A stretch of 42,885 bases of DNA from Thiobacillus sp. UBA2597 (GCA_002339725.1 DDKN01000084.1:1-42885); one strand, 5' to 3'. Counted from the first letter of the stretch, positions 31,480 to 40,886 are shown. Numbers and translations are program-made. Notes: generated by a model not told the origin, from the sequence alone.

Positions 31480-31959
31480 TCAATCCGGCAGCGTTTCCAG
31501 CCAGCGCCGCACGGCCGCCTCGCTCAGGGCGCCGCTGACGGCCTGGCGCCGGTGCGCCGCATCGAACAGATAACTGCGCGGCAGTTCGCCGCGCCACTGG
31601 CGGTCGACCGCGAAGCGCAGGCGCTCGGGCCGCGCCTCGGCGAATTGCCAGTTGTCGGCGTCCGAGAGGCCCAGTTCGGCCAGGCGCGCGGCGACCTGCG
31701 GCGCCTGCGCCGGCGCATCCACCGCCACCAGCACCAAGGGCAGCTTGGGCCGCTCGCGCAGCAGCCGGGCGAACCCTTCGAGCTCGCCCTGGCAATGGGG
31801 GCAGTCGATCGACCAGAAGGCGAGCAAATACGGCTGGCCGGCGAAGCGCTGCTGCAAGGCGGCGGGCGTGGCGACCGTGAAGGGCTTGGGCGCGTCGGCC
31901 CACGCCGGGCCGGCGCTCAAGGCCAGCCACAGGCAAAGGCCGCGCAGCAGCCGTCTCAT
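31480..31959 (-). CDS. TlpA-like thioredoxin-fold protein
   Basis: Exported thiol-disulfide protein (159 aa). The signal peptide (to about residue 21, ALSAGPAWA-D) is followed by a thioredoxin fold with active site FWSIDCPHC (Cys53, Cys56) and a cis-Pro loop ELPRSYLFD. CPHC is the DsbA-type dipeptide in a TlpA-type frame. Its start overlaps the propeller gene's stop by four bases, and tonB follows after two bases. In this operon it may keep the neighbouring protein's cysteine motif (HSCECC) reduced or metal-loaded; that is inference. Confidence 0.9.
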   Translation of the reverse strand: MRRLLRGLCLWLALSAGPAWADAPKPFTVATPAALQQRFAGQPYLLAFWSIDCPHCQGELEGFARLLRERPKLPLVLVAVDAPAQAPQVAARLAELGLSDADNWQFAEARPERLRFAVDRQWRGELPRSYLFDAAHRRQAVSGALSEAAVRRWLETLPD

Positions 31960-33146
31960 GGCGTCAGCGCCCAGGCGCGCAGGCCCTCGCGCTCGCTGTG
32001 CCAGACCAGCCAGGGCTTGCCGGCGCGCGCCAGCAGGATGGGGTAATCCACGCCGCCCGCGCTCGTGGCCAGCCGGCGCGGCGGGCCCCAGTGCCGGCCG
32101 CGGTCGCGCGAGTGCAGGGTCCAGACCTGGTTGGTCTGGCCGTCGAACTCCAGCCAGGCCAGGGTGACGTTGCGGCCGGTGGCGAGCACGGCCGGGTGGC
32201 CGGCCTGGGCCGCGTCGTTGCCGAATTTCATGGGGGGGCTGAAGCGGCCAGGGTCGGCGTGCCGGTAGAACAGGCCCTGGCGCAGCCGGCCCTGGGTGAA
32301 CCAGACCAGATGCAGGCGGCCCTGGTCATCGGCCGCGAGGCCGCCGCCGTGATGCGGACAGCCGTCGATGCGCCAGTCGTCGTCGCTGGCGCGTTGCAGC
32401 GAGGCCGGATCGCGCAGGTCGGCCAGGGCGAAGTCGCGCACGCCGCCGTCGAACACCTGACGCCAGAGCGCCATCGGCGCGCCCTGGCGCCAGGCCAGGG
32501 CCAGCCGGCAGCATTCGCAGCTGTGCGCGACGAAACGCCGGTTGGGGCCGAAGCTGGCGCCGCCGTCGCCCGATTCGGCCAGGTAGAGCGAGGCGCCGGC
32601 GAACTTTTCGCCGGCCGCCTGGGCGGCCTGGCGCTCGCGGGCATCGAGCCAGGCGACCAGCACGCGCCGGCCCTCGACCAGCAGGGCGGGGAAGCGGTGG
32701 CTGATCTCGGCGCTGTCGTCGTTCAGCGTGATCGGCGCGCTGAAGCTGCGGCCGCCGTCGGTCGACCGGCTGTAGCGGACATGCCCGGTATAGGGCTTGG
32801 CCAGGGCGATGCTCCAGACCAGGTGCAGCGTGCCGTCGCCGCTCACGGCGAGCTGCGGCCGGCTCTCGCCCTCGGCGGCGATAGTCTCGGGGAGCGCGTT
32901 CACGATGACCGGCCAGGTGAAGTGACGGCCATCCTCGGAGCGCGCCACGCGCAACTGCCCGCCCTCGACCCAGGCCGCCCACAGGCGGCCCTTGGCGTCG
33001 AAGCTGGCCGCCAGCGCCAGCGGCCGCGCCACGGCCTGGCGCGCCAGCCACTTGGCGGCCATGTCGTGCCTGGCGGCCGGCATGTCCTGGGCCAGGCCCG
33101 CGCCGGCCAGACCGAGCAGCAGCGCTGCCCAGAAGATTCTCACCAT
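31956..33146 (-). CDS. Exported BNR/sialidase-like beta-propeller with Cys/His motifs
   Basis: Periplasmic or surface protein (396 aa). A signal peptide ends near GLA-QD (residue 19). At least four Asp-box (BNR) repeats mark propeller blades: RSEDGRHFTW (69-78), RSTDGGRSFS (127-136), ESGDGGASFG (191-200) and HSRDRGRHWG (345-354). I see no sialidase RIP motif or arginine triad, so sialidase activity is doubtful. Two unusual motifs, HSCECC (209-214, three Cys) and CPHH (263-266), look like metal or redox sites. It overlaps the receptor gene by seven bases and the thioredoxin gene by four, so the four proteins are made together. A metal-binding partner of the receptor is my best guess. Confidence 0.85.
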   Translation of the reverse strand: MVRIFWAALLLGLAGAGLAQDMPAARHDMAAKWLARQAVARPLALAASFDAKGRLWAAWVEGGQLRVARSEDGRHFTWPVIVNALPETIAAEGESRPQLAVSGDGTLHLVWSIALAKPYTGHVRYSRSTDGGRSFSAPITLNDDSAEISHRFPALLVEGRRVLVAWLDARERQAAQAAGEKFAGASLYLAESGDGGASFGPNRRFVAHSCECCRLALAWRQGAPMALWRQVFDGGVRDFALADLRDPASLQRASDDDWRIDGCPHHGGGLAADDQGRLHLVWFTQGRLRQGLFYRHADPGRFSPPMKFGNDAAQAGHPAVLATGRNVTLAWLEFDGQTNQVWTLHSRDRGRHWGPPRRLATSAGGVDYPILLARAGKPWLVWHSEREGLRAWALTP

Positions 33147-35272
33147 TTGGCCTCCAGCCCCAGATAGAAGGTGCGCGGCAGGCCCGGGGCATAGACGTTG
33201 GTGCCGGACGAGACCGAGGCGCTCTCGGCATAACGGGTGTCCGCCAGGTTCTGCACGCTGCCATGGAGGGCGAACTGTTTGCTCAGGCTCCAGTTGCCGC
33301 GCAGGTTGAAAAGGTCGTGACCTTCGTATTTCGCCGTGTTGGCCTGGTTCATCCAATAGCTGCCCAGGCGCACCCATTCCAGCTGCACCCGGCTGGCGGC
33401 GCTCGGCTGCCAGCTCAGGCGGGTGTTGCCGATCAGGCGCGGCGCGGCCTCCATCTCCTTGCCACTGTAATCGGCCGGCGTGCTGCCGCCGATCACCCAC
33501 TCCTCATAAGTGTGCTTGGCGTAGGACCAGGCGGCATCCAGGCGCCAGGCCGGGCTTGGCTGCCAGCCCAGGCCGGCCTCGACACCGCGGTGCCGGGTCT
33601 GGCCAGCGTTGACCGACTGGGTCGAATTGTCCGGCAGGCGATAGCTCAGGATGTCGTCCTTCTTGTCGATCCGGTAGACGGCCAACTGGTAATCGAAGGC
33701 GGCCGCCCGGCCGCGCAGGCCGATCTCGTACTGGTCCACCTTCACCGGCTTGAGGCCCAGCGCGGATTGCGCCGAAGCCACCGCCGCGGCCGCCGTGGTC
33801 GCCGCGGCGGGGCGGAACAGCTGGCCTTCGGACGGGGCGCGGAAGGCGTGGTTGTAGGCGGCATAAAGATCGAGCGCCGGGCTCAGGGCGAAGGTGGCGC
33901 CCAGCTTGGGACTGAGGTGCTCGTAACTGACCGTGGTGTCGGCCGACTGGCCGTAATAGCGGGTCACCGGCACGCCGCCGTTCTCGCTGGTCGAGGCGGC
34001 GACCGCACCGGCGGCGAATCGGTTGTCGAAGCGGTAGCGCAGATTGTCGTAGCGCAGGCCGGCCGTCACCCGCAGCCGCTCGCTCGGCGACAGCTCGCCG
34101 TGCAGATAGGGCGAGGCGCCGAGGAAGGTGACGTCGTAGTCGTAGACGCGGCTGCCCACCGTATAGGCCCGATAGACCTTGGCCGCACCGCTGCCGCTGG
34201 TGGTGAGCGTGGCCAGGCGGTTTTCCTCCCGGCTGCCCGGGCTCAGATCGAGATCGAGACCGGCGATCAGGCGCGCCCGCAGCGGCACGAAGTCCCGCCG
34301 CCACTTGGCCAGCACACCGAGGGAGCGGTTGGCCGTGGTATACACCGTGGGGTCGTAGGAGAGCGACCAGTTGGCCAGGAGCTCCATGCTGTTGTCGCGC
34401 ACATAAGGCGTGACCGAGACCAGGCTGTCGCCGGATTCACGCTCATAGGCCGAGGACAGACGCAAGGCGCCGACCTTGCGGTAGGAGATGGGCGTGTAAT
34501 TCCTGGTGGGGTTGTGTTGGTAATCGCTCTTGATCAGGGCCGAGCTGCCCGCGGTCTGCTGGTCGATATTGGAGAAGGCGAGCACGGTCTTGAGCAGGGC
34601 GTCGGCCGCGAGCTCGCGCTCCCAGCGCAGGGTGCCGGCCTGGCGATCGTAGCCGGTGGCGTCGCGCCAGCCGTCGGTGTGGGTGAGATTCAGGCCGCCG
34701 CGCCAGGCGTCGCGCTCGTAGGCGTCACCGCCGTCGATCAGCAAGCGGCCCCAGCCATGACTGCCGGCCTCGGCCGAGAGGCCGAATTCGCGTTGGGTCG
34801 GCGGGGCCTTGGTCAGCACGTTGACCACGCCGCCGATGGCGTCGGAACCGTAAAGCGCCGTGCCCGGCCCCTTGCTCACCTCGATGCCGCCCGCCTGCGG
34901 CAGGTCGATCTCGTACAGGGCGTTGTGGTTGAAAAAGCCGGTCGAGCGCGTCGGCACCCCGTCTTCCAGATAGAGATAGACCGGGTTGGTGGTGAGCGGC
35001 TGGCGGATCGCCGTCATGTGGCCCTCGCCGCCGGTGACGTTGACCCAGACGCCCGGCACCTGGCCCATGATCTGGGAGGGATGGCTCGGTTTGTCCTGTT
35101 CGATGGCCTCCCGCTTGACGATGCCGATGCTCGCCGGCGTCTCGGCCAGGGCCTGGCCCTCGCGCGTGCCGGTGACGGTGATTTCACCCAGGGTGGTGTC
35201 CTGCGCCCAAACGGGGACAGGGAAAGCGGCCAACAGGGCCGCGAGGAGCGGATGGATGCGCATGGCTGCCAT
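33140..35272 (-). CDS. TonB-dependent outer-membrane receptor
   Basis: Beta-barrel transporter (710 aa). After a signal peptide (HPLLAALLAAFPVPVWA-QD) comes a TonB box-like TLGEITVTGTRE, a plug domain with GVWVNVTGGEGHMTAIRQP and EVSKGPGTALYGSDAIGGVV, and a 22-strand barrel ending in the aromatic FYLGLEAKW. The closest classes are the colicin I/siderophore-type and metal receptors; the ligand cannot be read. It is the first gene of the receptor/propeller/thioredoxin/tonB operon. Start 35272 (MAAM) or 35263 are both possible and neither has a strong ribosome site. No Fur box is obvious in the 140 bases upstream. Confidence 0.94.
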   Translation of the reverse strand: MAAMRIHPLLAALLAAFPVPVWAQDTTLGEITVTGTREGQALAETPASIGIVKREAIEQDKPSHPSQIMGQVPGVWVNVTGGEGHMTAIRQPLTTNPVYLYLEDGVPTRSTGFFNHNALYEIDLPQAGGIEVSKGPGTALYGSDAIGGVVNVLTKAPPTQREFGLSAEAGSHGWGRLLIDGGDAYERDAWRGGLNLTHTDGWRDATGYDRQAGTLRWERELAADALLKTVLAFSNIDQQTAGSSALIKSDYQHNPTRNYTPISYRKVGALRLSSAYERESGDSLVSVTPYVRDNSMELLANWSLSYDPTVYTTANRSLGVLAKWRRDFVPLRARLIAGLDLDLSPGSREENRLATLTTSGSGAAKVYRAYTVGSRVYDYDVTFLGASPYLHGELSPSERLRVTAGLRYDNLRYRFDNRFAAGAVAASTSENGGVPVTRYYGQSADTTVSYEHLSPKLGATFALSPALDLYAAYNHAFRAPSEGQLFRPAAATTAAAAVASAQSALGLKPVKVDQYEIGLRGRAAAFDYQLAVYRIDKKDDILSYRLPDNSTQSVNAGQTRHRGVEAGLGWQPSPAWRLDAAWSYAKHTYEEWVIGGSTPADYSGKEMEAAPRLIGNTRLSWQPSAASRVQLEWVRLGSYWMNQANTAKYEGHDLFNLRGNWSLSKQFALHGSVQNLADTRYAESASVSSGTNVYAPGLPRTFYLGLEAKW

Positions 35273-35369
35273 GTCTTGTTATGAACGTGGCGCATGCTAG
35301 TGAAACCCGGCGCGCGACAGAATGCGACCGATTGTCGCAGGCAACGCCCGATGCCGCGCAACGCCAGCA

Positions 35370-35400
35370 TTGAGGCGGCCTGGCGCGGCACTGGTATGAT
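35370..35400 (+). promoter_or_regulatory. Possible promoter of hrpA
   Basis: A -10 TATGAT (35395-35400) follows TTGAGG (35370-35375) after a long 19-base spacer. The start would fall about six bases before the hrpA ATG, which has no ribosome site. Confidence 0.35.
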
Positions 35401-35412
35401 TGCGCCAGTCTT

Positions 35413-38400
35413 ATGAACACCCCTCCCCCGCCCCTGCTGGATTTTCCCGAACACCTGCCGGTCTGCGCCAAGCGTGCGGTGATCGCCGCGGCCATCGCCG
35501 CGCATCAGGTGGTCATCTGCTGCGGTGAGACCGGCTCGGGCAAGACCACCCAGCTGCCCAAGATCGCCCTCTTGGCCGGGCGCGGGGTGGCGGGCCGCAT
35601 CGGCATGACCCAGCCGCGGCGCATCGCCGCCCGCAGCGTGGCGGGCCGCATTGCCGAGGAGATGAAAAGCCGGCTGGGCGACTTCGTCGGCTATCAGGTG
35701 CGCTTTCACGATCAGGTGAGCGCGGCCACCCGGATCAAACTCATGACCGACGGCATCCTTTTGGCCGAGACCCAGTCCGACCCGGAGTTCCGCGCCTACG
35801 ACACCCTCATCCTGGACGAGGCGCACGAGCGCAGCCTGAACATCGACTTTCTGCTCGGCTATCTCAAGACCCTGCTGCCGCGCCGACCCGAGCTCAAACT
35901 GATCATCTCCTCGGCCACCCTGGAGGCCGAGCGCTTCGCCGACTACTTCGGCGGCGCCCAGGTGATCGAAGTGTCGGGGCGCACCTATCCGGTGGAGGTG
36001 CGCTACCGGCCGCCGGGCGAAGCGGCTGCACCAACGCGGCCCGGCGTTCCCCCACCCCAGCCCTCCCCCGCAAGCGGGGGAGGGAGCGGGAGGGGGAGAG
36101 AGGAAGAGCCGGAGACCGATTTCAGCCAGGCCCTGCTCGATGCCGTCGACGAGCTGGCGCGCGAAGGTCCGGGCGACGTGCTCATCTTTCTGCCCGGCGA
36201 GCGCGAGATCCGCGAGGCGCAGGAGGCCCTGCGCAAGCACCACCCGCCGGGCACCGAGATCCTGCCGCTCTATGCCCGGCTCTCGGTGGCCGAGCAGGAG
36301 CGGGTGTTCCAGTCGCATGCGGGCCGGCGCATCGTGCTCGCCACCAACGTGGCGGAGACCTCGCTCACCGTGCCCGGCATCCGCTATGTGGTCGACACCG
36401 GCCTGGCCCGCATCAAGCGCTATTCCCTGCGCAACAAGATCGAACAGCTCAAGATCGAAAAGATCGCCCAGGCCTCGGCCAACCAGCGCGCCGGCCGCTG
36501 CGGCCGGGTCGCCGCCGGCGTCTGCATCCGCCTGTTCGACGAGGCCGATTTCGCCTCGCGCCCGCGCTACACCACGCCGGAACTGCTGCGCTCCTCGCTC
36601 GCCGGCGTGATCCTGAGAATGAAAGCGCTCGGTCTGCCCGAGATCGAGACCTTTCCCTTCCTTGATGCGCCGGAACCCAAGCGCGTGCGCGACGGCTACC
36701 AGCTGCTGCATGAGCTCAATGCCATCGACGCGGCCAACCGGCTGACCAAGGTCGGCCAGCAGATGGCGCAACTGCCGCTCGACCCCCGGATCGGCCGCAT
36801 GCTGATCGCGGCGCGGGAGAAGAGTTGCCTGGCCGAGGTGCTGGTGATCGCCGCCGCCCTCACCAGCCAGGACCCACGCGAGCGACCGCTGGAGGCGGCC
36901 CAGGCCGCCGACGAGAAGCACAAGCGCTTTGCCGATGAGAACTCCGACTTCGTCGCCCTGCTCAACCTCTGGCGCCACATCAATGAACTCGACGCGCACC
37001 GCAAGTCGAACAAGCAGTTCCGCGACCAGCTCAAGCGCGAATTCATCGCCTACCTGCGCGTGCGCGAATGGCGCGACGTGCACCACCAGCTCGCCACGCT
37101 GGTGAAGGAGCTGGGCTGGCGCGTCAACGAAACGCCCGCCGACTATGCCTCGCTGCACCAGGCCCTGCTGCCCGGCCTGCTCGGCAACCTCGGCTTCCTG
37201 ACTGAGGACGGCGTCTACCTCGGCGCGCGCGACATGAAGTTCCTGATCCACCCGGGCTCGGGCGTGAAGAAAAAACCGAAATGGCTGATGGCGGCCGAGA
37301 TCGTCGAGACCCGCCGCATCTACGCCCGCACCGTGGCCCGGGTCGAGCCGGCCTGGATCGAGCACGCGGCAAAGCATCTTCTGAAGCTTTCCTACAGCGA
37401 GCCGCACTGGGAGAAGCGCCCGGCCCATGTCGCCGCGAGCATGCGCGCCACGCTCTACGGCCTGCCGGTGGTGGTCGGGCGCAAGGTGCACTACGGCCCG
37501 CTCGACCCCACCCTGTGCCGCGAGATCTTCATCCGCGCCGCCCTGGTCGAGGGCGACTACGAGACGCGCGCGCCCTTCTTCGCCCACAACCGGAAACTGC
37601 TGCAGGAGATCGAGGACCTCGCCCACCGCGCGCGCAATCCACGCCTGATCCCGGATGCGCAGACCCTGTACGACTGGTTCGACGCCCGCGTGCCCGAGGG
37701 CATCCACAACGGCCGCGACTTCGAGGCCTGGCGGCGCGAGGCCGAGGCGAAATCGCCGCGCCTGTTGTTCCTGGAGCGCGAGACTTTGCTGAAAGAACGC
37801 GGCGCCGACACGAGCGACTTTCCGCGCGAGCTCGATCTTTCCGGCGTGCGCTTCGGCTTGTCTTATCGCTTCGAGCCGGGCGAGGCCGACGACGGCGTCA
37901 CCCTCCTGGTGCCCCTGGCGGCGCTGAACCAGGTGCCGGCCGAACGCTGCACCTGGCTGGTGCCCGGCCTCCTGGAAGAGAAGATCACGGCGCTGCTCAA
38001 GGCGCTGCCGCAGCAGTTGCGGCGCAATTTCGTGCCGGTGCCCGAGTTCGCCCGCGCCGCGGCCGAGGCCCTGGAGCCCGGGGCCGTGCCGCTGACCGAG
38101 GCCCTCGCCCGCTTCCTGCACCAGCGCACCGGTGTCGCCGTGGCGCGCGATGCCTGGCGCGAAGAGGCCCTGCCTGCCCACCTGCGCATGAACTTCCGGG
38201 TGCTGGACGAGGCCAACCGCATCCTGGGCGAAGGGCGCGATCTCGCCATCCTGCGCCAGAAGCTCGGCAGCCAGGCGAGCCGGCAACTGCAACAATCGAC
38301 CAGCCGGCTCGAACGCGACAGCGTCGGCCGCTGGGACTTCGGCGACCTGCCCGAGCAGGTGGAGGTGACCCAGGCCGGGCGCAAGATCGCCGCCTTCCCC

Positions 38401-39192
38401 GCCCTGTTCGAGGTGGACGGCAGAGTCGAACTCCGATTCGCCGACAGCGCCCAGGCCGCGCGCGAACGGCACCGACGCGGCGTCTGCCGCCTGCTCTGGC
38501 TGTCCTTCCCCGACCTTTTGAAGCAAACCGAGAAGGATCTCGCGGCGCGGCTCAAGTCGGCCTGTCTGCACTACGTGCTGCTCGACAAGGGGCTCAGCTG
38601 CGAAGGCCTGCTGCGCGACGTGCTCGACAGCGCCGCGCGCGCCTGCCTGCCGCTCGACGCCGCCGAGCTGCGCAGCCAGGCCGCCTTCGAGAGCGCCGCC
38701 CAGGCCGCCCGGCCCAAGCTGTTCGATGCCGCGCGCGAGACCGCCCGCCTGGCCGCTGAGTGCCTCTCCCATGCCCACGCCCTCAATCAGGCCCTGAGCC
38801 GGCCCAACCCGGCCAAGGAGGCCGTGGCCGATTTGCAGGCCCAACTGAAGGGACTGGTATTTCCGTACTTCGTCGCCGCCCTCGACCCCCAGCGTCTGGC
38901 ACACTTGCCCCGCTACCTGCGGGGCATGGAAAAGCGCCTGGAGAAACTGGCCAAGAACCCGGCGCGCGACGCCCAGAACATGCGCGCGCTGATGCCACTC
39001 GTCAGCGCCTGGCAGACCCGGCAGCGCCGGCTGGAGGCGGCCGGCGGCAGCACGCCGGCGATGGAGGACTTCCGCTGGCGCCTGGAGGAGCTGCGCATCA
39101 GCCTGTTCGCCCAGGAGCTGAAGACGCCGGAGCCGGTGTCGGCGAAGCGACTGGAGAAACTCTGGCAGGAGATTGTTGCCGGCAGACCTTGA
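35413..39192 (+). CDS. hrpA: ATP-dependent RNA helicase HrpA
   Basis: Large DEAH-box helicase (1259 aa), implicated in E. coli in mRNA processing and rescue of stalled ribosomes. Walker A is GETGSGKTT (38-46), then QPRRIAARSVA, DEAH at 135-138, SAT at 167-169, and RecA2 motifs TNVAETSLTVPGI and NQRAGRCGR. The helicase-associated, OB-fold and long DUF3418 C-terminal regions are complete. An in-frame proline/glycine-rich insert of about 25 residues (roughly 205-230) lies between RecA1 and RecA2, encoded by a REP-like palindrome (36050-36084). The gene remains open across it. The ATG at 35413 lacks a ribosome site and sits close to the predicted transcript start. Confidence 0.96.
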   Translation: MNTPPPPLLDFPEHLPVCAKRAVIAAAIAAHQVVICCGETGSGKTTQLPKIALLAGRGVAGRIGMTQPRRIAARSVAGRIAEEMKSRLGDFVGYQVRFHDQVSAATRIKLMTDGILLAETQSDPEFRAYDTLILDEAHERSLNIDFLLGYLKTLLPRRPELKLIISSATLEAERFADYFGGAQVIEVSGRTYPVEVRYRPPGEAAAPTRPGVPPPQPSPASGGGSGRGREEEPETDFSQALLDAVDELAREGPGDVLIFLPGEREIREAQEALRKHHPPGTEILPLYARLSVAEQERVFQSHAGRRIVLATNVAETSLTVPGIRYVVDTGLARIKRYSLRNKIEQLKIEKIAQASANQRAGRCGRVAAGVCIRLFDEADFASRPRYTTPELLRSSLAGVILRMKALGLPEIETFPFLDAPEPKRVRDGYQLLHELNAIDAANRLTKVGQQMAQLPLDPRIGRMLIAAREKSCLAEVLVIAAALTSQDPRERPLEAAQAADEKHKRFADENSDFVALLNLWRHINELDAHRKSNKQFRDQLKREFIAYLRVREWRDVHHQLATLVKELGWRVNETPADYASLHQALLPGLLGNLGFLTEDGVYLGARDMKFLIHPGSGVKKKPKWLMAAEIVETRRIYARTVARVEPAWIEHAAKHLLKLSYSEPHWEKRPAHVAASMRATLYGLPVVVGRKVHYGPLDPTLCREIFIRAALVEGDYETRAPFFAHNRKLLQEIEDLAHRARNPRLIPDAQTLYDWFDARVPEGIHNGRDFEAWRREAEAKSPRLLFLERETLLKERGADTSDFPRELDLSGVRFGLSYRFEPGEADDGVTLLVPLAALNQVPAERCTWLVPGLLEEKITALLKALPQQLRRNFVPVPEFARAAAEALEPGAVPLTEALARFLHQRTGVAVARDAWREEALPAHLRMNFRVLDEANRILGEGRDLAILRQKLGSQASRQLQQSTSRLERDSVGRWDFGDLPEQVEVTQAGRKIAAFPALFEVDGRVELRFADSAQAARERHRRGVCRLLWLSFPDLLKQTEKDLAARLKSACLHYVLLDKGLSCEGLLRDVLDSAARACLPLDAAELRSQAAFESAAQAARPKLFDAARETARLAAECLSHAHALNQALSRPNPAKEAVADLQAQLKGLVFPYFVAALDPQRLAHLPRYLRGMEKRLEKLAKNPARDAQNMRALMPLVSAWQTRQRRLEAAGGSTPAMEDFRWRLEELRISLFAQELKTPEPVSAKRLEKLWQEIVAGRP
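36050..36084 (+). repeat. REP-like palindrome, copy 2, inside hrpA
   Basis: Flank CCCCACCCCAG followed by the hairpin CCCTCCCCCGC, AA, GCGGGGGAGGG. It matches the minus strand of copy 1 (184-219), including the asymmetric flank and AA loop. Here it is translated in frame as a Pro/Ser/Gly-rich loop of HrpA. Confidence 0.8.
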
Positions 39193-39263
39193 ATTGCCTC
39201 AAGCCACCCGGTAGGGTAGCCGTTAACCAATAAACAAATGCCCGCCCGGGCAGAGGAGACCGC

Positions 39264-40886
39264 ATGAACAAACTCATGCATTTGTTCTCGCGCAGCGTCG
39301 CGGCCAAGGTGCTCGGCGTCGTCGCCGCCGGCTTCATCGTCCAGCTCGCCGTCGGCCTGATCTATTCCCACTTCAGCATTCGCCACCTCGCCGAGGAATT
39401 CACCGCCGACCATGCCCGCACCATCGCCGACGGTTATTTCGATGGCCTGAACAAGCTCATGCTCACCGGCGGCATGGCCCAGCGCGGCGAGCTACAGAAG
39501 GCCATGCTCGAGCAAAAGAACATCCGCGCCGCCCGGGTCATCCGGAGCGAGGCGGTGAGCGCCATGTACGGTCCCGGCCTGCCGGACGAGGCCGCCGCCG
39601 ACGCGCTCGACCAGCGCGCCCTCAAGGGCGAGGAAGTGGTGGTGATCGAACACACCGAGGCCGGCCGGCAGCTCACCCTGGTGCGGCCCATCGTCGCCAG
39701 CGCGAACACGCGCGGCATCAACTGCCTGCAATGCCACGCCAACAGCGACAAGCAGGTGCTGGGCGCCATCCGCATCAGCTACGACCTCAAGCCCACCGAT
39801 GCCACCATCGGTCGGATGGATCTCACCAGCAGCGTGATCAACCTCGTCATGTTCGGCGCCGCCTTCGCCATCGTCATCTGGCTCATGCGCCGTTTCGTCA
39901 ACCAGCCGATCAATCGGCTGGCCGACACCATGGACCGGGTCGAGCAGACCTCCGATCTGCGCTTGCGGGTGGCGGTGACCAGTCAGGACGAGATCGGCCA
40001 TGCCGGGCGTGCCTTCAATGCCATGCTCGACCGCTTCTCCAGCATCATCCATCAGGTGAGCGAGGCCAGCCGCAACCTGGGTCAGGTGAGCGGCAACCTG
40101 CTCGGCACCTGCAATGTCGCGGAACGCGGCGCCGACCAGCAGCTCGCCAACACCGAGCACCTGTCCCACGTGCTGCAGGACCTGGCCCGAAGCGTGCAGG
40201 GCGTGGCCCAGAGCATCCAGGAAGCCGCGGCGGCGGCCCAGGGGGCCGATACCCAGGCGCACGAAGGTGCGCTGGTGGCGACCGAGGCCATGGGCGCGAT
40301 CGAGGCCATGGCCGACACCCTGAAAGGCGCGGTCGATGTCATCCAGCGGCTCGATGCCGACAGCCGCAACATCAACAAGGTGCTGGGCCTGATCCGCGAG
40401 ATCGCCGAGCAGACCAATCTATTGGCGCTCAATGCCGCGATCGAGGCGGCCCGGGCCGGCGAGCAGGGGCGCGGCTTCGCCGTGGTGGCCGACGAGGTGC
40501 GCACCCTGGCCCAACGCACCCAGGCGGCCACCGGCGAGATCGAGGCGATCATCGCCAAGCTGCAGGGGGCTGCCGGCGAGGCGGTCGCGGTCATCCATGC
40601 GGCGGAGTCGCAGACCAAGCAAGGGGTGGAATTCGTCGAGAACACCGCGGAGGCCCTGGGCGGCATCGCCGGGTCAGTGGCGCAGATCACCCGGATGACC
40701 AGCCAGGTCGCCGCCAGCGCCCAGGAGCAGAGCCGGGCGGCCGAAGAGATCAGCGGGCGCATCGGCGAGATCAGCGAGGTGGCGCGTAATGCCTCGCATT
40801 GCGCGCACGATGTGCTGGGCGCCAGCGAGCGCTTGACCCAGCTGACGGCGGAACTCCACAGCGCCGTGGATCAGTTCAAGACCTGA
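39264..40886 (+). CDS. Methyl-accepting chemotaxis protein with periplasmic haem c motif
   Basis: Membrane chemoreceptor (540 aa). Helix 1 spans about 14-34 and helix 2 about 189-208. The periplasmic domain between them ends with a CLQCH haem c attachment motif (154-158), followed by LGAIRISYDL, a layout seen in redox-sensing receptors with Tll0287/DUF3365-like sensors. HAMP (about 209-262) and the signalling domain follow, with hairpin tip IAEQTNLLALNAAIEAARAG and GFAVVADEVRTLAQRT. ATG has AGAGGAG upstream. No pentapeptide (NWETF type) tether is seen at the C-terminus. Its last bases overlap the convergent phosphatidyltransferase gene by 11. Haem attachment would make it a sensor of redox, oxygen or NO; the ligand is inference. 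Confidence 0.94.
   Translation: MNKLMHLFSRSVAAKVLGVVAAGFIVQLAVGLIYSHFSIRHLAEEFTADHARTIADGYFDGLNKLMLTGGMAQRGELQKAMLEQKNIRAARVIRSEAVSAMYGPGLPDEAAADALDQRALKGEEVVVIEHTEAGRQLTLVRPIVASANTRGINCLQCHANSDKQVLGAIRISYDLKPTDATIGRMDLTSSVINLVMFGAAFAIVIWLMRRFVNQPINRLADTMDRVEQTSDLRLRVAVTSQDEIGHAGRAFNAMLDRFSSIIHQVSEASRNLGQVSGNLLGTCNVAERGADQQLANTEHLSHVLQDLARSVQGVAQSIQEAAAAAQGADTQAHEGALVATEAMGAIEAMADTLKGAVDVIQRLDADSRNINKVLGLIREIAEQTNLLALNAAIEAARAGEQGRGFAVVADEVRTLAQRTQAATGEIEAIIAKLQGAAGEAVAVIHAAESQTKQGVEFVENTAEALGGIAGSVAQITRMTSQVAASAQEQSRAAEEISGRIGEISEVARNASHCAHDVLGASERLTQLTAELHSAVDQFKT

Noticed and set aside
31956..33146. Functional exo-alpha-sialidase
   Set aside because: Asp-box repeats are present, but I see no RIP motif or arginine triad, and the operon is receptor/thioredoxin/TonB, not sialic acid catabolism.
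35014..38904. A 1296-codon open frame antisense to hrpA
   Set aside because: It shows no domain or motif, and its composition is that of the shadow strand of a GC-rich gene. hrpA has complete helicase motifs in the opposite frame.
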